Part shown: piece by piece, positions 7,322-15,781 of the stretch
Layout of the letters: every line of letters starts with the position of its first letter
Position numbering within the stretch: the stretch's first letter is position 1
Position numbers and translations under genes: made by a program
Notes under the pieces: model-generated
What the model saw: only the letters and a program-made list of their open reading frames with translations
What the model was told of the DNA's origin: nothing
The model's database searches: none
DNA from: Thermohalobaculum sp039821125
GTDB lineage: Bacteria; Pseudomonadota; Alphaproteobacteria; Rhodobacterales; Rhodobacteraceae
Direction of reading: 5' to 3'
Length of the DNA stretch: 64,000 nt
Assembly: GCA_039821125.1 (NCBI GenBank)
Contig: JBCBOR010000018.1
Span: forward strand, 1 to 64,000

Positions 7322-8994
7322 TTGCACGCATGGCTCTTGCTCTTTCGATTTCCTTTGCCGTGGGCAGTCCCGTCATGGCCCAGGCCCCCGGGGCTCCCAT
7401 GGCGGAAATCGTGACCGAAGGCGTGCGCGATTGCTCGCCCGCAGACGTGCTTGAAATGCCACTGATCGCTTGGGGTGCCGATGCGGTCACGATCCACGCC
7501 AACGGCGGCGGCCTCGAGCCTAGTGGGGGCGAACTGAGCGATCGGGGCGCCTCGCTGTCGCTGTCTGTCGTCGACGATTTCGCCCAACAGGTGCGCAGCT
7601 ATCTGACTTGCGAAAGTCCGTTCCTGCGGGGAACGCTGGGGATGCTCACCGCCGCCGCACCGGTGACCGAGGCTGACCCGCGTACAGAGCAGGTGGTGAT
7701 CTACAAGCACAGCTGGTCTGCGGGCGATGGCATTGTCGGCGGTCCGGACGTAAAATCGGTGAAGGATCTTGCCGGGCGCAAGATCGCGATCCAGGCCTAT
7801 GGTCCGCACGTCGATTTCGTAGGCAGGGTGCTGGCGGACAGCGGTGTCTCGATGCGCGATGTCGAGATTGTCTGGGCCGGTTCGCTGACCGGCGATGGTG
7901 ACGATACGCCCGCCGCGATCCTGGCGCGCGGAGAAGCCGATGCCGCCGCAGTAATCCTGCCAGACGCGCGCCTCTTGACCAATGGCGGCACTGTGGGAAC
8001 AGGTGCGGAGGGATCGGTCAAGGGCGCCGAGATCATCTTCTCGACCATGGAGGCAACCGCTGTGATCGGCGACTACATCGCCGTGCGAGCCGATGTCTTC
8101 GAGGCCGATGAGGAGCGTGTCCGATCGATCGTCGCGGCTCTGTTCGCAGCAGAGGAGAAGGTTCGCCGCTTTATGGCGGAGGATGGCTCGCCAGAGCAGC
8201 AGAAACTCGCGGCGACCATGGCCGATGTTCTGCTTGGCGGGCTTCCGGCGGAGGAGGGCGTGTTCCTCTGGCGTGATGCCATCACCGATGGCTGGTCGGG
8301 CAACGCGACCCATTTTTCGGACCCGAAGGATCCGCGCCGGTTTGAGATCCTGCTTGAGGAGGTCTCCGGCGCGTTGATTGGCGCGCGTATGATCGAACGG
8401 CCCTACAAGCTGGCTCATGCGGAATGGGACTATACCGCGCTGGCAGAGGGGTTGAGCGATGTGTCGGACCGGGCCATCGCGGCATTCGATCCAAAGGCGG
8501 CCGCTGCGGCGGTGAACCGTTTGCGCCGCACCGGGCGCCTTGATGCGAATACAAAGATCGACTTCAAGGTCTATTTCGAGCCTGACACCACCGATTTCCC
8601 GGCAGCGCTTTATGCTGAGGATTTTGACGAGATCGTCCGCCTCGCGGCGACCTATGGCGGGGCGATCATCACGGTCGAAGGGCACGCAGACCCGCTGCAC
8701 TATCTGCGGCGCGAGAAGGATGGCGCGCCCTCGAAGGAACTGCGGGCGATCCGGACATCGGCTCGAAATCTCTCGTTCAGCCGGGCACAATCCGTTCTTT
8801 CCGCGCTCAGCGACTATGCAGGTGGGCAGGGTATTGCGATCAACACCGACCAGTTCACTCTGGATGGGGTCGGGATCGATCAGCCGGCGTTCAACCCGCC
8901 GAAAACCGCCGAGGAGTGGCGCCAGAACATGCGCGTTGTCTTCCGCATCCTGACCACGCAGGCCGAGGCTACCACCTTCGCACCGCTGGATTGA
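7318..8994 (+). CDS. Periplasmic substrate-binding module fused to C-terminal OmpA domain
   Basis: 558 residues with a signal peptide (cleavage probably after PVMAQA, about residue 22). Residues 25-390 read as an NMT1/NrtA-type periplasmic binding protein: VYKHSWS-like strand, DVKSVKDLAGRKIAIQAYG and an ILARGEADAAAVI segment are typical of that fold. Residues about 415-550 are an OmpA-like domain (VYFEPDTTDF, VEGHADP, SFSRAQSVLSAL, NMRVVFRI). A wall-anchored binding protein is odd for an importer, because receptors normally diffuse to a permease, and no ABC permease or ATPase lies nearby. It may act as a ligand sensor tethered to peptidoglycan. The ligand is unknown. Confidence 0.7.
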   Translation: MIARMALALSISFAVGSPVMAQAPGAPMAEIVTEGVRDCSPADVLEMPLIAWGADAVTIHANGGGLEPSGGELSDRGASLSLSVVDDFAQQVRSYLTCESPFLRGTLGMLTAAAPVTEADPRTEQVVIYKHSWSAGDGIVGGPDVKSVKDLAGRKIAIQAYGPHVDFVGRVLADSGVSMRDVEIVWAGSLTGDGDDTPAAILARGEADAAAVILPDARLLTNGGTVGTGAEGSVKGAEIIFSTMEATAVIGDYIAVRADVFEADEERVRSIVAALFAAEEKVRRFMAEDGSPEQQKLAATMADVLLGGLPAEEGVFLWRDAITDGWSGNATHFSDPKDPRRFEILLEEVSGALIGARMIERPYKLAHAEWDYTALAEGLSDVSDRAIAAFDPKAAAAAVNRLRRTGRLDANTKIDFKVYFEPDTTDFPAALYAEDFDEIVRLAATYGGAIITVEGHADPLHYLRREKDGAPSKELRAIRTSARNLSFSRAQSVLSALSDYAGGQGIAINTDQFTLDGVGIDQPAFNPPKTAEEWRQNMRVVFRILTTQAEATTFAPLD

Positions 8995-9004
8995 GGAGGG
9001 GACG

Positions 9005-9766
9005 ATGAAACGCATGCTCGTTCCCGTGCTGACGATTGTGATCATCGCCGCAGCCATTTACTGGGATCAAGCGACGTACACACCGCCCGGTGATGACGTC
9101 ACTGCGATCGACACGGCAACACTCGCGCCGGATTGGGGTGCGATCTCTTCGTGGCCACCTGTCGATGGAATCGGGGTGGAGCCTGCGAGCGCCGAGGAAA
9201 ATCCCGATCCTTGGCAACTGACAACGCTGATCCTGCTCGATGACAGTGCATCCATGAACACCCGGATGGAGGCCGCCAAACAGGCGGTGATCGAAGCGGT
9301 TGGACAACTCGCCCCCGAGAGCCGGGTCGGCATCGTTGCGCTCAATGCCGGGATTGTATTGCCGGTCACGCGCGCCGGTGATGCGGCGCGCAGCCTTCCG
9401 GCGCAACTCGCGCCGATTAAACCTTCAGGCGCCACACCGTTGGGCGCGCGGCTGTCCGAGGCGATGGGCATCCTGGCGGCGGAGGCACGCCAGAGCCGCG
9501 GCTTCGGCGTCTACCGCATTCTGGTTACGACTGATGGCGCCGCCAGTGACGGAAACCGGATGAACAATGCGGTGGCGGAAATCCTGTCGACCACACCGAT
9601 CGAACTCGCAACCATCGGGGTCGGTATTGGCGAGGGCCACGCACTCAACGTGCCAGGATACACCAGCTATGTCAGCGTCAGCAGTGTCGATGATCTGGCC
9701 AGTGCGCTAACGGCAGCGGCGGCTGAGCAGACCGTGTTCCAACCCATCACGCAGTTCGAGGAATAG
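9005..9766 (+). CDS. Membrane-anchored VWA-domain protein
   Basis: 253 residues. A single N-terminal hydrophobic helix (about residues 4-19) would anchor it with the rest in the periplasm. A von Willebrand factor A domain spans about residues 70-250, with a complete metal-ion-dependent adhesion site: Asp79-x-Ser81-x-Ser83, the Thr in PSGATPLGARL, and the Asp in VTTDGAAS. Such domains bind a partner protein through a bridging divalent cation. GAGGAGGGG precedes the ATG. It follows the binding-protein-OmpA fusion by ten bases and precedes the Coq4-like gene by four, so it belongs to the same operon. A second VWA protein of similar logic is at 49707-51317. Confidence 0.75.
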   Translation: MKRMLVPVLTIVIIAAAIYWDQATYTPPGDDVTAIDTATLAPDWGAISSWPPVDGIGVEPASAEENPDPWQLTTLILLDDSASMNTRMEAAKQAVIEAVGQLAPESRVGIVALNAGIVLPVTRAGDAARSLPAQLAPIKPSGATPLGARLSEAMGILAAEARQSRGFGVYRILVTTDGAASDGNRMNNAVAEILSTTPIELATIGVGIGEGHALNVPGYTSYVSVSSVDDLASALTAAAAEQTVFQPITQFEE

Positions 9767-9770
9767 GCGC

Positions 9771-10373
9771 ATGGGCCGCGAACTGTTGAAGTGGTCGGAG
9801 TGGTCACCGGGTCTCGACACTGACGGGATGACCTTGCGCGACGCGATGGCGACCATGCCGCGCTCGGATCCCGACGATGTGCCGGAAATTGTGCGCAAGT
9901 ACGAGAACCCGGAGAGCCCGGATCGATTGCCGGGCGCGATTTCCCTCGACCGTCACGACTGTCTGCACACCATTCTCGGCCGCGGCCTTCATGTGCAGGA
10001 CGAGGCCTTCATCATCGGCGTGACCATGGGCTCGGCCAGTGACATCACCTCTGACATCGTCGAGGAGTTCATCCGCATCTCGACGACAGATTACCCGGAG
10101 GCGTGGCGGTTCCAGCCTGAGCACATCGCGTCCTACCGACTTGGGGTCGGGTTTGCCGAAGACATGCTGGCGAACACGGACCTGCATTTCACGCCGTGGG
10201 AGGAGCCGCCGCTGTTCGATACAACGGTCGGTGAGATACGCCGTGACCTCGGATTGGTGAAGGCAGAGATGCGTGCCTACTTCCGTGCAGAGGAGATCCT
10301 CGTCCCCGGCACCCGCGCCACCCGTCGGCTGGACAACAGCGCTCGCCGCCCGGATCAGGCGATGAAGCCGTAG
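9771..10373 (+). CDS. Coq4-like protein with HDxxH-x11-E metal motif
   Basis: 200 residues, no signal peptide. It contains His62-Asp63-x-x-His66 followed after exactly eleven residues by Glu78, the zinc-site pattern of Coq4, and the preceding and following residues (LDRHDCLHTILG) resemble Coq4 closely. A C-terminal segment, TVGEIRRDLGLVKAEMRAYF, fits the Coq4 LRxELGI region. Coq4 acts on the ring carboxylate of ubiquinone precursors in eukaryotes and some Alphaproteobacteria. Here the gene ends an envelope-protein operon with no ubi genes adjacent, so a distinct role on a quinone or other prenyl lipid is possible. The ORF converges on fpr with only 24 bases between. Confidence 0.6.
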   Translation: MGRELLKWSEWSPGLDTDGMTLRDAMATMPRSDPDDVPEIVRKYENPESPDRLPGAISLDRHDCLHTILGRGLHVQDEAFIIGVTMGSASDITSDIVEEFIRISTTDYPEAWRFQPEHIASYRLGVGFAEDMLANTDLHFTPWEEPPLFDTTVGEIRRDLGLVKAEMRAYFRAEEILVPGTRATRRLDNSARRPDQAMKP

Positions 10374-10397
10374 GCGGGTCCCGCGGCTCCGTTTGCG

Positions 10398-11180
10398 TCA
10401 GCCTACGAAGGCTTTCTCGACCGCGTAGTCACCGGGGGCAGAGTTCGATCCTTCGCTGAACCCGCGCGCGTCCAGAAGGGCCTTCATGTCCATGTTGAGA
10501 CCGATTGAACCACAGATCATCAGACGATCGGTCTCCGGCGACAGCGGCCGGGTGTCGAAGTGTGCTGTCACACGATCTGCTTCAAACCACTCGGTAATCC
10601 TGCCGGTGTGCGGGCTGTCGTCACGTGTGGTTGTGGGCAGATACCGTAACCGCGCTGCGTGCTCGCCGACCAGCGGATCATCCGGAAGCGCCGCGACAAG
10701 CTGCGCGCCATAGGTCAACTCTTCCCGTTTTCTGGACGTGTGACTGAGATAGATTTCATCATAGCGCTCGAACGTCTCCGGATCGCGGATGAGCGACGCG
10801 AAGGGCGCGATCCCCGTACCTGTCGCGACAAGAAACAGCCGTTTGCCCGGTCGAAGCGCATCGTGCACCAGAGTGCCGACAGGTTTCGGCCGCAGGATCA
10901 CCTGATCGCCGGGCTGTATGTGCTGAAGCCGCGAAGTGAGCGGGCCGTCAGGGACTTTGATCGAATAGAACTCGAGTTCGTCATCCCAGGACGGTGAGGC
11001 GATCGAGTAGGCCCGCAGCAATGGCCTCCCGTTCTCGCCCATCAAGCCGATCATCACGAACTCGCCCGAGCGGAACCTCAGCGACCTCGGCCGCGTCAGC
11101 CGGAACGAAAACAGCCGATCGGTATAGTGCGTGACCGAGGAGACTGTTTGTGTGTCGGGCAGGGTGACGGGCGCGTTCAT
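10398..11180 (-). CDS. fpr: Ferredoxin-NADP reductase
   Basis: 260 residues, the length of bacterial single-domain-pair FNRs. An FAD-binding barrel comes first (RSGEFVMIGL, then RAYSIASPSWDDELEFYSI, the RxYS flavin motif) and an NADP domain follows (LFLVATGTGIAPFASLIRDP, MICGS). The C-terminus ends in YAVEKAFVG, as in Rhodobacter-type Fpr. I chose the ATG at 11180, which overlaps the DUF934 stop (ATGA), instead of a longer start. As the last gene of the cys operon it probably supplies reduced ferredoxin to sulfite reductase CysI, which lacks a CysJ partner here. Confidence 0.9.
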   Translation of the reverse strand: MNAPVTLPDTQTVSSVTHYTDRLFSFRLTRPRSLRFRSGEFVMIGLMGENGRPLLRAYSIASPSWDDELEFYSIKVPDGPLTSRLQHIQPGDQVILRPKPVGTLVHDALRPGKRLFLVATGTGIAPFASLIRDPETFERYDEIYLSHTSRKREELTYGAQLVAALPDDPLVGEHAARLRYLPTTTRDDSPHTGRITEWFEADRVTAHFDTRPLSPETDRLMICGSIGLNMDMKALLDARGFSEGSNSAPGDYAVEKAFVG

Positions 11181-11593
11181 GGCCGCACCTCGCCACCGAA
11201 GACGCGCGACTGGTAGCCGGCGGCCATCGGAACCGACACCCACTGATGCTCGGGGTTGCGGGCGGCCTGCTCATCAGTGATCTCGATGTCGGTGAAGCCC
11301 GACCGCAGGGCGGCACGGAACTGATCGACCAACACGTGGCCGCGCGCCCGGATGTGCCCGGTGAAGCCCAGCCCGCGCAACTGCGCCGCTTGCGAGAACC
11401 CGCGCCCATCGGCGCTGGACCCGAACGGCACCACGATCAGCTTCAGTGTGTCGAAATGCGGCAAAGCAGCTTCGGGCGCGGCATCGACCGGCAGCAGGAC
11501 TCCAGCGCCGCCCTCGTACTCGTCGATGGTCGGCAGGGCTATGTCGGCCCATGCATCCTTGGCGAAGCCTGTCGGTGTAATGACCTGGCTCAT
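11177..11593 (-). CDS. DUF934 family protein, sulfite-reduction accessory
   Basis: 138 residues from ATG 11593. It matches the DUF934 family, small soluble proteins encoded next to cysI/cysH across Proteobacteria and thought to assist sulfite reduction, possibly as an electron-transfer or assembly factor. Visible landmarks are VVPFGSSADGRGFSQAAQLR, GHIRARGHVLVDQFRAALRSGF (read in two overlapping pieces) and the C-terminal Gly-Tyr-Gln segment. It overlaps both neighbours by ATGA (cysH stop upstream, fpr start downstream). No catalytic residues are known for the family. The function is inferred from the conserved neighbourhood. Confidence 0.8.
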   Translation of the reverse strand: MSQVITPTGFAKDAWADIALPTIDEYEGGAGVLLPVDAAPEAALPHFDTLKLIVVPFGSSADGRGFSQAAQLRGLGFTGHIRARGHVLVDQFRAALRSGFTDIEITDEQAARNPEHQWVSVPMAAGYQSRVFGGEVRP

Positions 11594-12303
11594 CCGGCGA
11601 TCCTTTCGATTGTTCCGTCTTCTCGGATGTGAATGCCGCACTCGTCGCGTGCCTCGCCGCGCCAGCGCCCGGCGCGCGCGTCCTCTCCGGTAGCAACCCG
11701 CGTCGTGCAGGGCGCGCACCCGATCGAGGGATAGCCCTGTGCGACCAGTGGGTGCCGCGGCAGATCGTGGGCGTCGAAATAGGCGATGGTGTCGGCGCTG
11801 CTCCACCCGGCGAGCGGGCTGATCTTCAGTCGTTCGGCATCATCGGTCTCGAACGCCTGGATACGGGCGCGGGCACGGGTCTGATAGCGTTTGCGTCCGG
11901 TCAGGACTGCATCGAACCCGGCCAGTGCTTTTTCCAGCGGCGCAACCTTGCGCAGCGCACAGCACGCCTCGGTGTCGCGTTGGTGCAGTGTCCGGTCGGG
12001 GTCAGCGGCCTCGTCCGGACGCAGGATCCGCACATCCCGAAGGCCCAGATGCGCGCTTAGGTCCCGCTGATACTCCAGCGTCTCCCGAAACAAGAGCGCC
12101 GTGTCCAGCATCAGTACAGGCACCGAAGGGTCGGTCACCGACAGCATGTGCAGCAGCACCGCCGCATCCGCGCCGAAAGATGACGTCATCGCAATCCGCC
12201 CCTCGTAACGATCCAGGGCGACGCCCAGGATCGCTTCAGCCGGAGCTGACCCGAACCGGGCCTCCAGCCGCCGGGCCGTGATCGACTCAGGCTGCGGCGA
12301 CAT
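11590..12303 (-). CDS. cysH: Assimilatory adenylyl-sulfate (APS-type) reductase
   Basis: 237 residues from the ATG at 12303, which has GGAG seven bases upstream and overlaps the end of cysI by about 17 bases. It reduces activated sulfate to sulfite using thioredoxin. Motifs: SSFGADAAVLLHM near the N-terminus (nucleotide binding), EACCALRKVAPLEKAL and CAPCTTRV, which together give the CC...CxxC set that holds a 4Fe-4S cluster, and the redox-active C-terminal ECGIH. The cluster cysteines point to the APS reductase subtype, not the cluster-free PAPS reductase. Confidence 0.92.
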   Translation of the reverse strand: MSPQPESITARRLEARFGSAPAEAILGVALDRYEGRIAMTSSFGADAAVLLHMLSVTDPSVPVLMLDTALLFRETLEYQRDLSAHLGLRDVRILRPDEAADPDRTLHQRDTEACCALRKVAPLEKALAGFDAVLTGRKRYQTRARARIQAFETDDAERLKISPLAGWSSADTIAYFDAHDLPRHPLVAQGYPSIGCAPCTTRVATGEDARAGRWRGEARDECGIHIREDGTIERIAG

Positions 12304-13939
12304 CGAGAGCTCCATAAAGCGCGTCCTTGAACGGTGCAGCACCCAGACGGCGATAGGTCTCGAGGAATGTCTCATCCCCGTGCATCCGCGTTGCCAGATA
12401 GGTATCGATGATCCGCTCGACGGCCGGCACGATCTCGTCATAGGCAAAGCCCGGCCCGGTACGCTCGCCCAGGGTCGCGGCCTCGGTCCCGTCGCCGCCC
12501 AGCGTGATCTGGTAGCTCTCTACCCCCGCCTTATCGAGGCCAAGGATACCGATATGCCCCACGTGGTGGTGACCACAGGCATTGATGCAGCCGCTGATCT
12601 TGATCTTCAGCGGGCCGATGTCGTGCTGGGCGTCGATGTCGGCGAACGTCTCCGAGATCTGCTGGGCAATCGGGATCGACCGGGCCGTGGCCAGTGCGCA
12701 GTAATCCATGCCGGGGCAGGCGATGATGTCCGAGATCAGCCCGGCATTCGCCGTCGCCAGCCCCGCATCGCGCAGCGCGGCATAGACCGCGGGCAGATCG
12801 GCCTGCGGCACATGCGGCAGGATCACGTTCTGCTCGTGGCTGATGCGCAGTTCGTCATAGCTGTAGCGCTCGGCCAGATCCGCCAGCACCCGCATCTGAT
12901 CTGACGAGGCATCGCCGGGCGTCGCCCCGATGGCCTTAAGCGAAACCGTCACGATCACGTGGCCGTCGCGCTTGTGCGGCGCGGTGTTGGTGTCGGCGAA
13001 CGCGCGCAATGCGGCAGGCAGGACCCGGTCCTTTAAGCGTGTTTTCCTGTACGTGGGTTCCGCGAAGCTTGCGGTGATCCGCGCGACCACATCCTTGGCC
13101 ACATCCGGCAGCCGGCGCTGTTGCAGGGCGAAGTTCTCCTCGATCCGCGCCTTCAGCTCCTCAAGCCCGGTCTCGTGCACCAGGATCTTGATCCGCGCCT
13201 TGTATTTGTTGTCGCGCCGGCCCGAGAGATTGTACGTGCGCATGATCGCCTCGAGATACGCCAGCAGATCGCGCTTCGGCAGGAACTCACGCACCACCTT
13301 GCCGATCATCGGGGTCCGGCCGAGCCCGCCACCGATCACGACCTGATAGCCGACCTCGCCGTCCTGCTCGCGCACGCGCAGGCCGATGTCGTGGAAACGG
13401 ATGACCGCGCGGTCTTCCTCAGACGCCGTCACCGCCACCTTGAACTTGCGCGGCAGGTAGGCGAACTCCGGGTGATCGGTCGACCACTGCCGGATTAGCT
13501 CGGCGGTGATGCGCGGGTCCTCGACCTCGCCCGCCGCTGCGCCTGCAAAGTGATCCGCCGTCACGTTGCGGATGCAGTTGCCCGAGGTCTGGATCGCGTG
13601 CATCTCGACATCCGCCAGCGCGTCCAGCATGTCCGGCACATCAGCGAGCTTGGGCCAGTTGAACTGGATGTTCTGCCGCGTTGTGAAGTGGCCATAGCCT
13701 TTGTCCCACCGGTCGGCGATGTAGGCGAGCTGGCGCATCTGTGCCGAGTTCAGCGTGCCATAGGGGATGGCGACCCGCAGCATGTAGGCGTGCAGTTGCA
13801 AGTACAGCCCGTTCATCAGGCGGATCGGCTTGAACTCGTCCTCGGTCAGCGAGCCATCGAGACGGCGTGCCACCTGGCCGCGGAACTCTTCAACGCGCGA
13901 TCGGACAAAGGCTTCGTCGAAATCGCTGTATTTATACAT
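12287..13939 (-). CDS. cysI: Sulfite reductase hemoprotein (siroheme, 4Fe-4S)
   Basis: 550 residues, the expected size. The nitrite/sulfite reductase half-domains are present. The cluster and siroheme cysteines are CPGMDYC and, about 35 residues on, SGCINACGHHHVG, giving the C-x5-C and C-x3-C pattern. It catalyses six-electron reduction of sulfite to sulfide. No flavoprotein CysJ is encoded, so electrons probably come from ferredoxin via the Fpr three genes downstream. Its ATG overlaps the end of the DUF2849 gene by eight bases. Siroheme is supplied by cysG in the same operon. Confidence 0.93.
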   Translation of the reverse strand: MYKYSDFDEAFVRSRVEEFRGQVARRLDGSLTEDEFKPIRLMNGLYLQLHAYMLRVAIPYGTLNSAQMRQLAYIADRWDKGYGHFTTRQNIQFNWPKLADVPDMLDALADVEMHAIQTSGNCIRNVTADHFAGAAAGEVEDPRITAELIRQWSTDHPEFAYLPRKFKVAVTASEEDRAVIRFHDIGLRVREQDGEVGYQVVIGGGLGRTPMIGKVVREFLPKRDLLAYLEAIMRTYNLSGRRDNKYKARIKILVHETGLEELKARIEENFALQQRRLPDVAKDVVARITASFAEPTYRKTRLKDRVLPAALRAFADTNTAPHKRDGHVIVTVSLKAIGATPGDASSDQMRVLADLAERYSYDELRISHEQNVILPHVPQADLPAVYAALRDAGLATANAGLISDIIACPGMDYCALATARSIPIAQQISETFADIDAQHDIGPLKIKISGCINACGHHHVGHIGILGLDKAGVESYQITLGGDGTEAATLGERTGPGFAYDEIVPAVERIIDTYLATRMHGDETFLETYRRLGAAPFKDALYGALDVAAA

Positions 13940-14231
13940 TTTCTGCCTGTTTTCCGTGGAAGTAGTTGGAAGGGCCGCGCGTGCGGAACGTCTCGCGGAA
14001 ATGGGTCGGGGCGGGGACGCCGGTGCTCAGATCCACGTCGATCAGGTGGATGTTCACTGTCTCGTGCGGATACTGCCTGGCCTCGTGCAGCAGAGCGTCC
14101 GCCTCCTCCGCCGTTTCGGCCACGGCGGCCTCGGCCAACTCGCGCGTCCAGCCCGGCCGGGTGAAGTAGATCACGTCGCCTTCTAGCAGGTGGTTGGTCG
14201 TGGCGACCTTCGGGGTAAAGGGTTTGGGCAT
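13932..14231 (-). CDS. DUF2849 protein of the cys operon
   Basis: 99 residues from ATG 14231, whose first base is shared with the cysG stop (TGATG). It belongs to the small DUF2849 family found between cysG and cysI in Alphaproteobacteria. Visible are GDVIYFTRPGWTRELAEAAV and a C-terminal FRTRGPSNYFHGKQAENV segment. No cofactor motif is seen. Its fixed position suggests help with sulfite reductase assembly or siroheme insertion, which is inference only. Confidence 0.8.
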   Translation of the reverse strand: MPKPFTPKVATTNHLLEGDVIYFTRPGWTRELAEAAVAETAEEADALLHEARQYPHETVNIHLIDVDLSTGVPAPTHFRETFRTRGPSNYFHGKQAENV

Positions 14232-15631
14232 CACGTCGCCTTTCTGAGAACAGGTTGGGCAGCAATGGTGGTGGGTGCGGCGAGCGCAGCTTCGTGAGGG
14301 CTGAGGCCGAGCATCAGGACAGCGGGACCGTCCATGACCTCGAGATGGACAGTCAGGGTCAGCAGGGTCGAGGCAATGATCCGTTGATCCGGGCGCGAGA
14401 CATTCTCGACAATCGTCACAGGCGTCTCGGCATCGGCCCCATGCATCAGCAGGCGCCCGGTCAGGAACTTGGACGCGGCCTTGCCCATGTAGATCGCCGC
14501 GACCGCGCCGGGGCGGGCCAGCGCGCGCCAGTCGTGATCGGCAAAGCCCTCGGCCTCGTGTCCTGTGATGATCCTGAGATCCGAGTTACGCCCACGCCGG
14601 GTCATGCTGACGCCCAGCGCTGCCGCCGCCGCTGCCGCGGATGTGATCCCCGGCGTCACGGTGAAGTCGATCCCGGCCGCGCCGAGCGCCTCGGTCTCCT
14701 CATCCAGCCGCCCGAACACACCGCTGTCGCCGGATTTCAGGCGCACGACCTGATGGGTGCGGCCATGCTCGACCAGCAGGGCGTTGATATCGGCCTGCTT
14801 CCACGAGGGGCCGAAGGGGATCTTGCCAACCTCGATGATCTTGGCCTCGCGCCGGGCGAGTTCCAGGATTGGCGCGGGAACGAGACGGTCATGGATCACC
14901 ACGTCGGCCTCGTGTAGCAGCTTGCGGGCCTTCATGGTCAGAAGATCCGGGTCGCCCGGACCCGCGCCGACGAAGTGGACATGACCCTCGCGGTCGGCTT
15001 CGGTCTGCGTCTCGTTGAAAAGCGCGCGCAGGTCACGGCGCGTTGCCTTCTCGCCTCCAGCCAGCACGCGGGGCCCGCGCTCGAAGTAGAACCGCGACCA
15101 GAAGTCCCGGCGCACCCGGCCCTTGGGAAGGTGGGACGCGATGGGCCGGAAGGCTTGCCCGATCCTGGTGAGCACGCCAAGAGTCTGAGGCAGCATCGCC
15201 TCGATATCCGACTTGATCTTGCGGGCCAGCACGGGCGCCGCGCCCTCGGTCCCGATCGCGACCGTCACCGGATCGCGGTCCACGATAGCTGGCGTGATGA
15301 AATCGCTGGCGTCGAGATTGTCGACCACCAGCGTCTTGACGCTTGCGGCCTGCCCGAGTGCTGCAATGGCGAGGTCGATCTCAGGTGCATCGTTGGCCGC
15401 GTAGAGCAAGATGGCTCCGGGCAGATCCTCGGCGGTAACGGCGCGGTCATGGTGGATCAGACGACCCTCACGCGCCCATTTCTCGACCTGCGGCTCTGCA
15501 TCTGTCCCAAATACATGGATCTCCGCCTCGGTCTTCAGCAACAGGCGCAGCTTTGCGACCGCGCACTCTCTGGCACCGGACACGACGATGCGCCGTCCCT
15601 GGGTGTCGAGGTAGATCGGAAAGTGCCGCAT
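14231..15631 (-). CDS. cysG: Trifunctional siroheme synthase
   Basis: 466 residues from ATG 15631, with GGAGG at ideal spacing. The N-terminal half (about 1-200) is the dehydrogenase/ferrochelatase domain, with the NAD-binding start GRRIVVSGARECAVAKLRLL and VVDNLDASDFITPA. The C-terminal half (about 215-460) is uroporphyrinogen-III methyltransferase: HFVGAGPGDPDLLTMKA, LKSGDSGVFGR, and VTPGITSAAAAAAALG. It makes siroheme from uroporphyrinogen III for CysI. It is the first gene of the six-gene cys operon and is divergent from an Lrp-type regulator. Confidence 0.93.
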   Translation of the reverse strand: MRHFPIYLDTQGRRIVVSGARECAVAKLRLLLKTEAEIHVFGTDAEPQVEKWAREGRLIHHDRAVTAEDLPGAILLYAANDAPEIDLAIAALGQAASVKTLVVDNLDASDFITPAIVDRDPVTVAIGTEGAAPVLARKIKSDIEAMLPQTLGVLTRIGQAFRPIASHLPKGRVRRDFWSRFYFERGPRVLAGGEKATRRDLRALFNETQTEADREGHVHFVGAGPGDPDLLTMKARKLLHEADVVIHDRLVPAPILELARREAKIIEVGKIPFGPSWKQADINALLVEHGRTHQVVRLKSGDSGVFGRLDEETEALGAAGIDFTVTPGITSAAAAAAALGVSMTRRGRNSDLRIITGHEAEGFADHDWRALARPGAVAAIYMGKAASKFLTGRLLMHGADAETPVTIVENVSRPDQRIIASTLLTLTVHLEVMDGPAVLMLGLSPHEAALAAPTTIAAQPVLRKAT

Positions 15632-15781
15632 CGGGGCCTCCTGACGCATTGCCGGATGAACGAAATCAATCTGTGAGGGAAGAAATTGACCAATGTCCCG
15701 AAATCTACAAGCTTGCCTCTGCGACAGCGGAACAGTATTCCAACGTGGCCCCAGCTAGCGGAAAGACGGCCAGAGCGCCCC
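15632..15781. promoter_or_regulatory. Divergent promoter region between cysG and the Lrp-type regulator
   Basis: 150 bases between two divergent starts, with an AT-richer core around 15660-15720. It contains spaced GAAAT/AAATT-type repeats (GAAATCAATC near 15660, GAAATTGACC near 15682, CCGAAATC near 15698), plausible for an Lrp/AsnC octamer, which contacts several loosely matched sites. No riboswitch-like structure was recognised. The assignment rests on position and these short repeats. Confidence 0.4.

Noticed and set aside
15686..15781. Upstream extension of the Lrp-type regulator by 32 codons
   Set aside because: The added residues do not match the family and would cover the divergent promoter; the ATG at 15782 gives a standard Lrp N-terminus.
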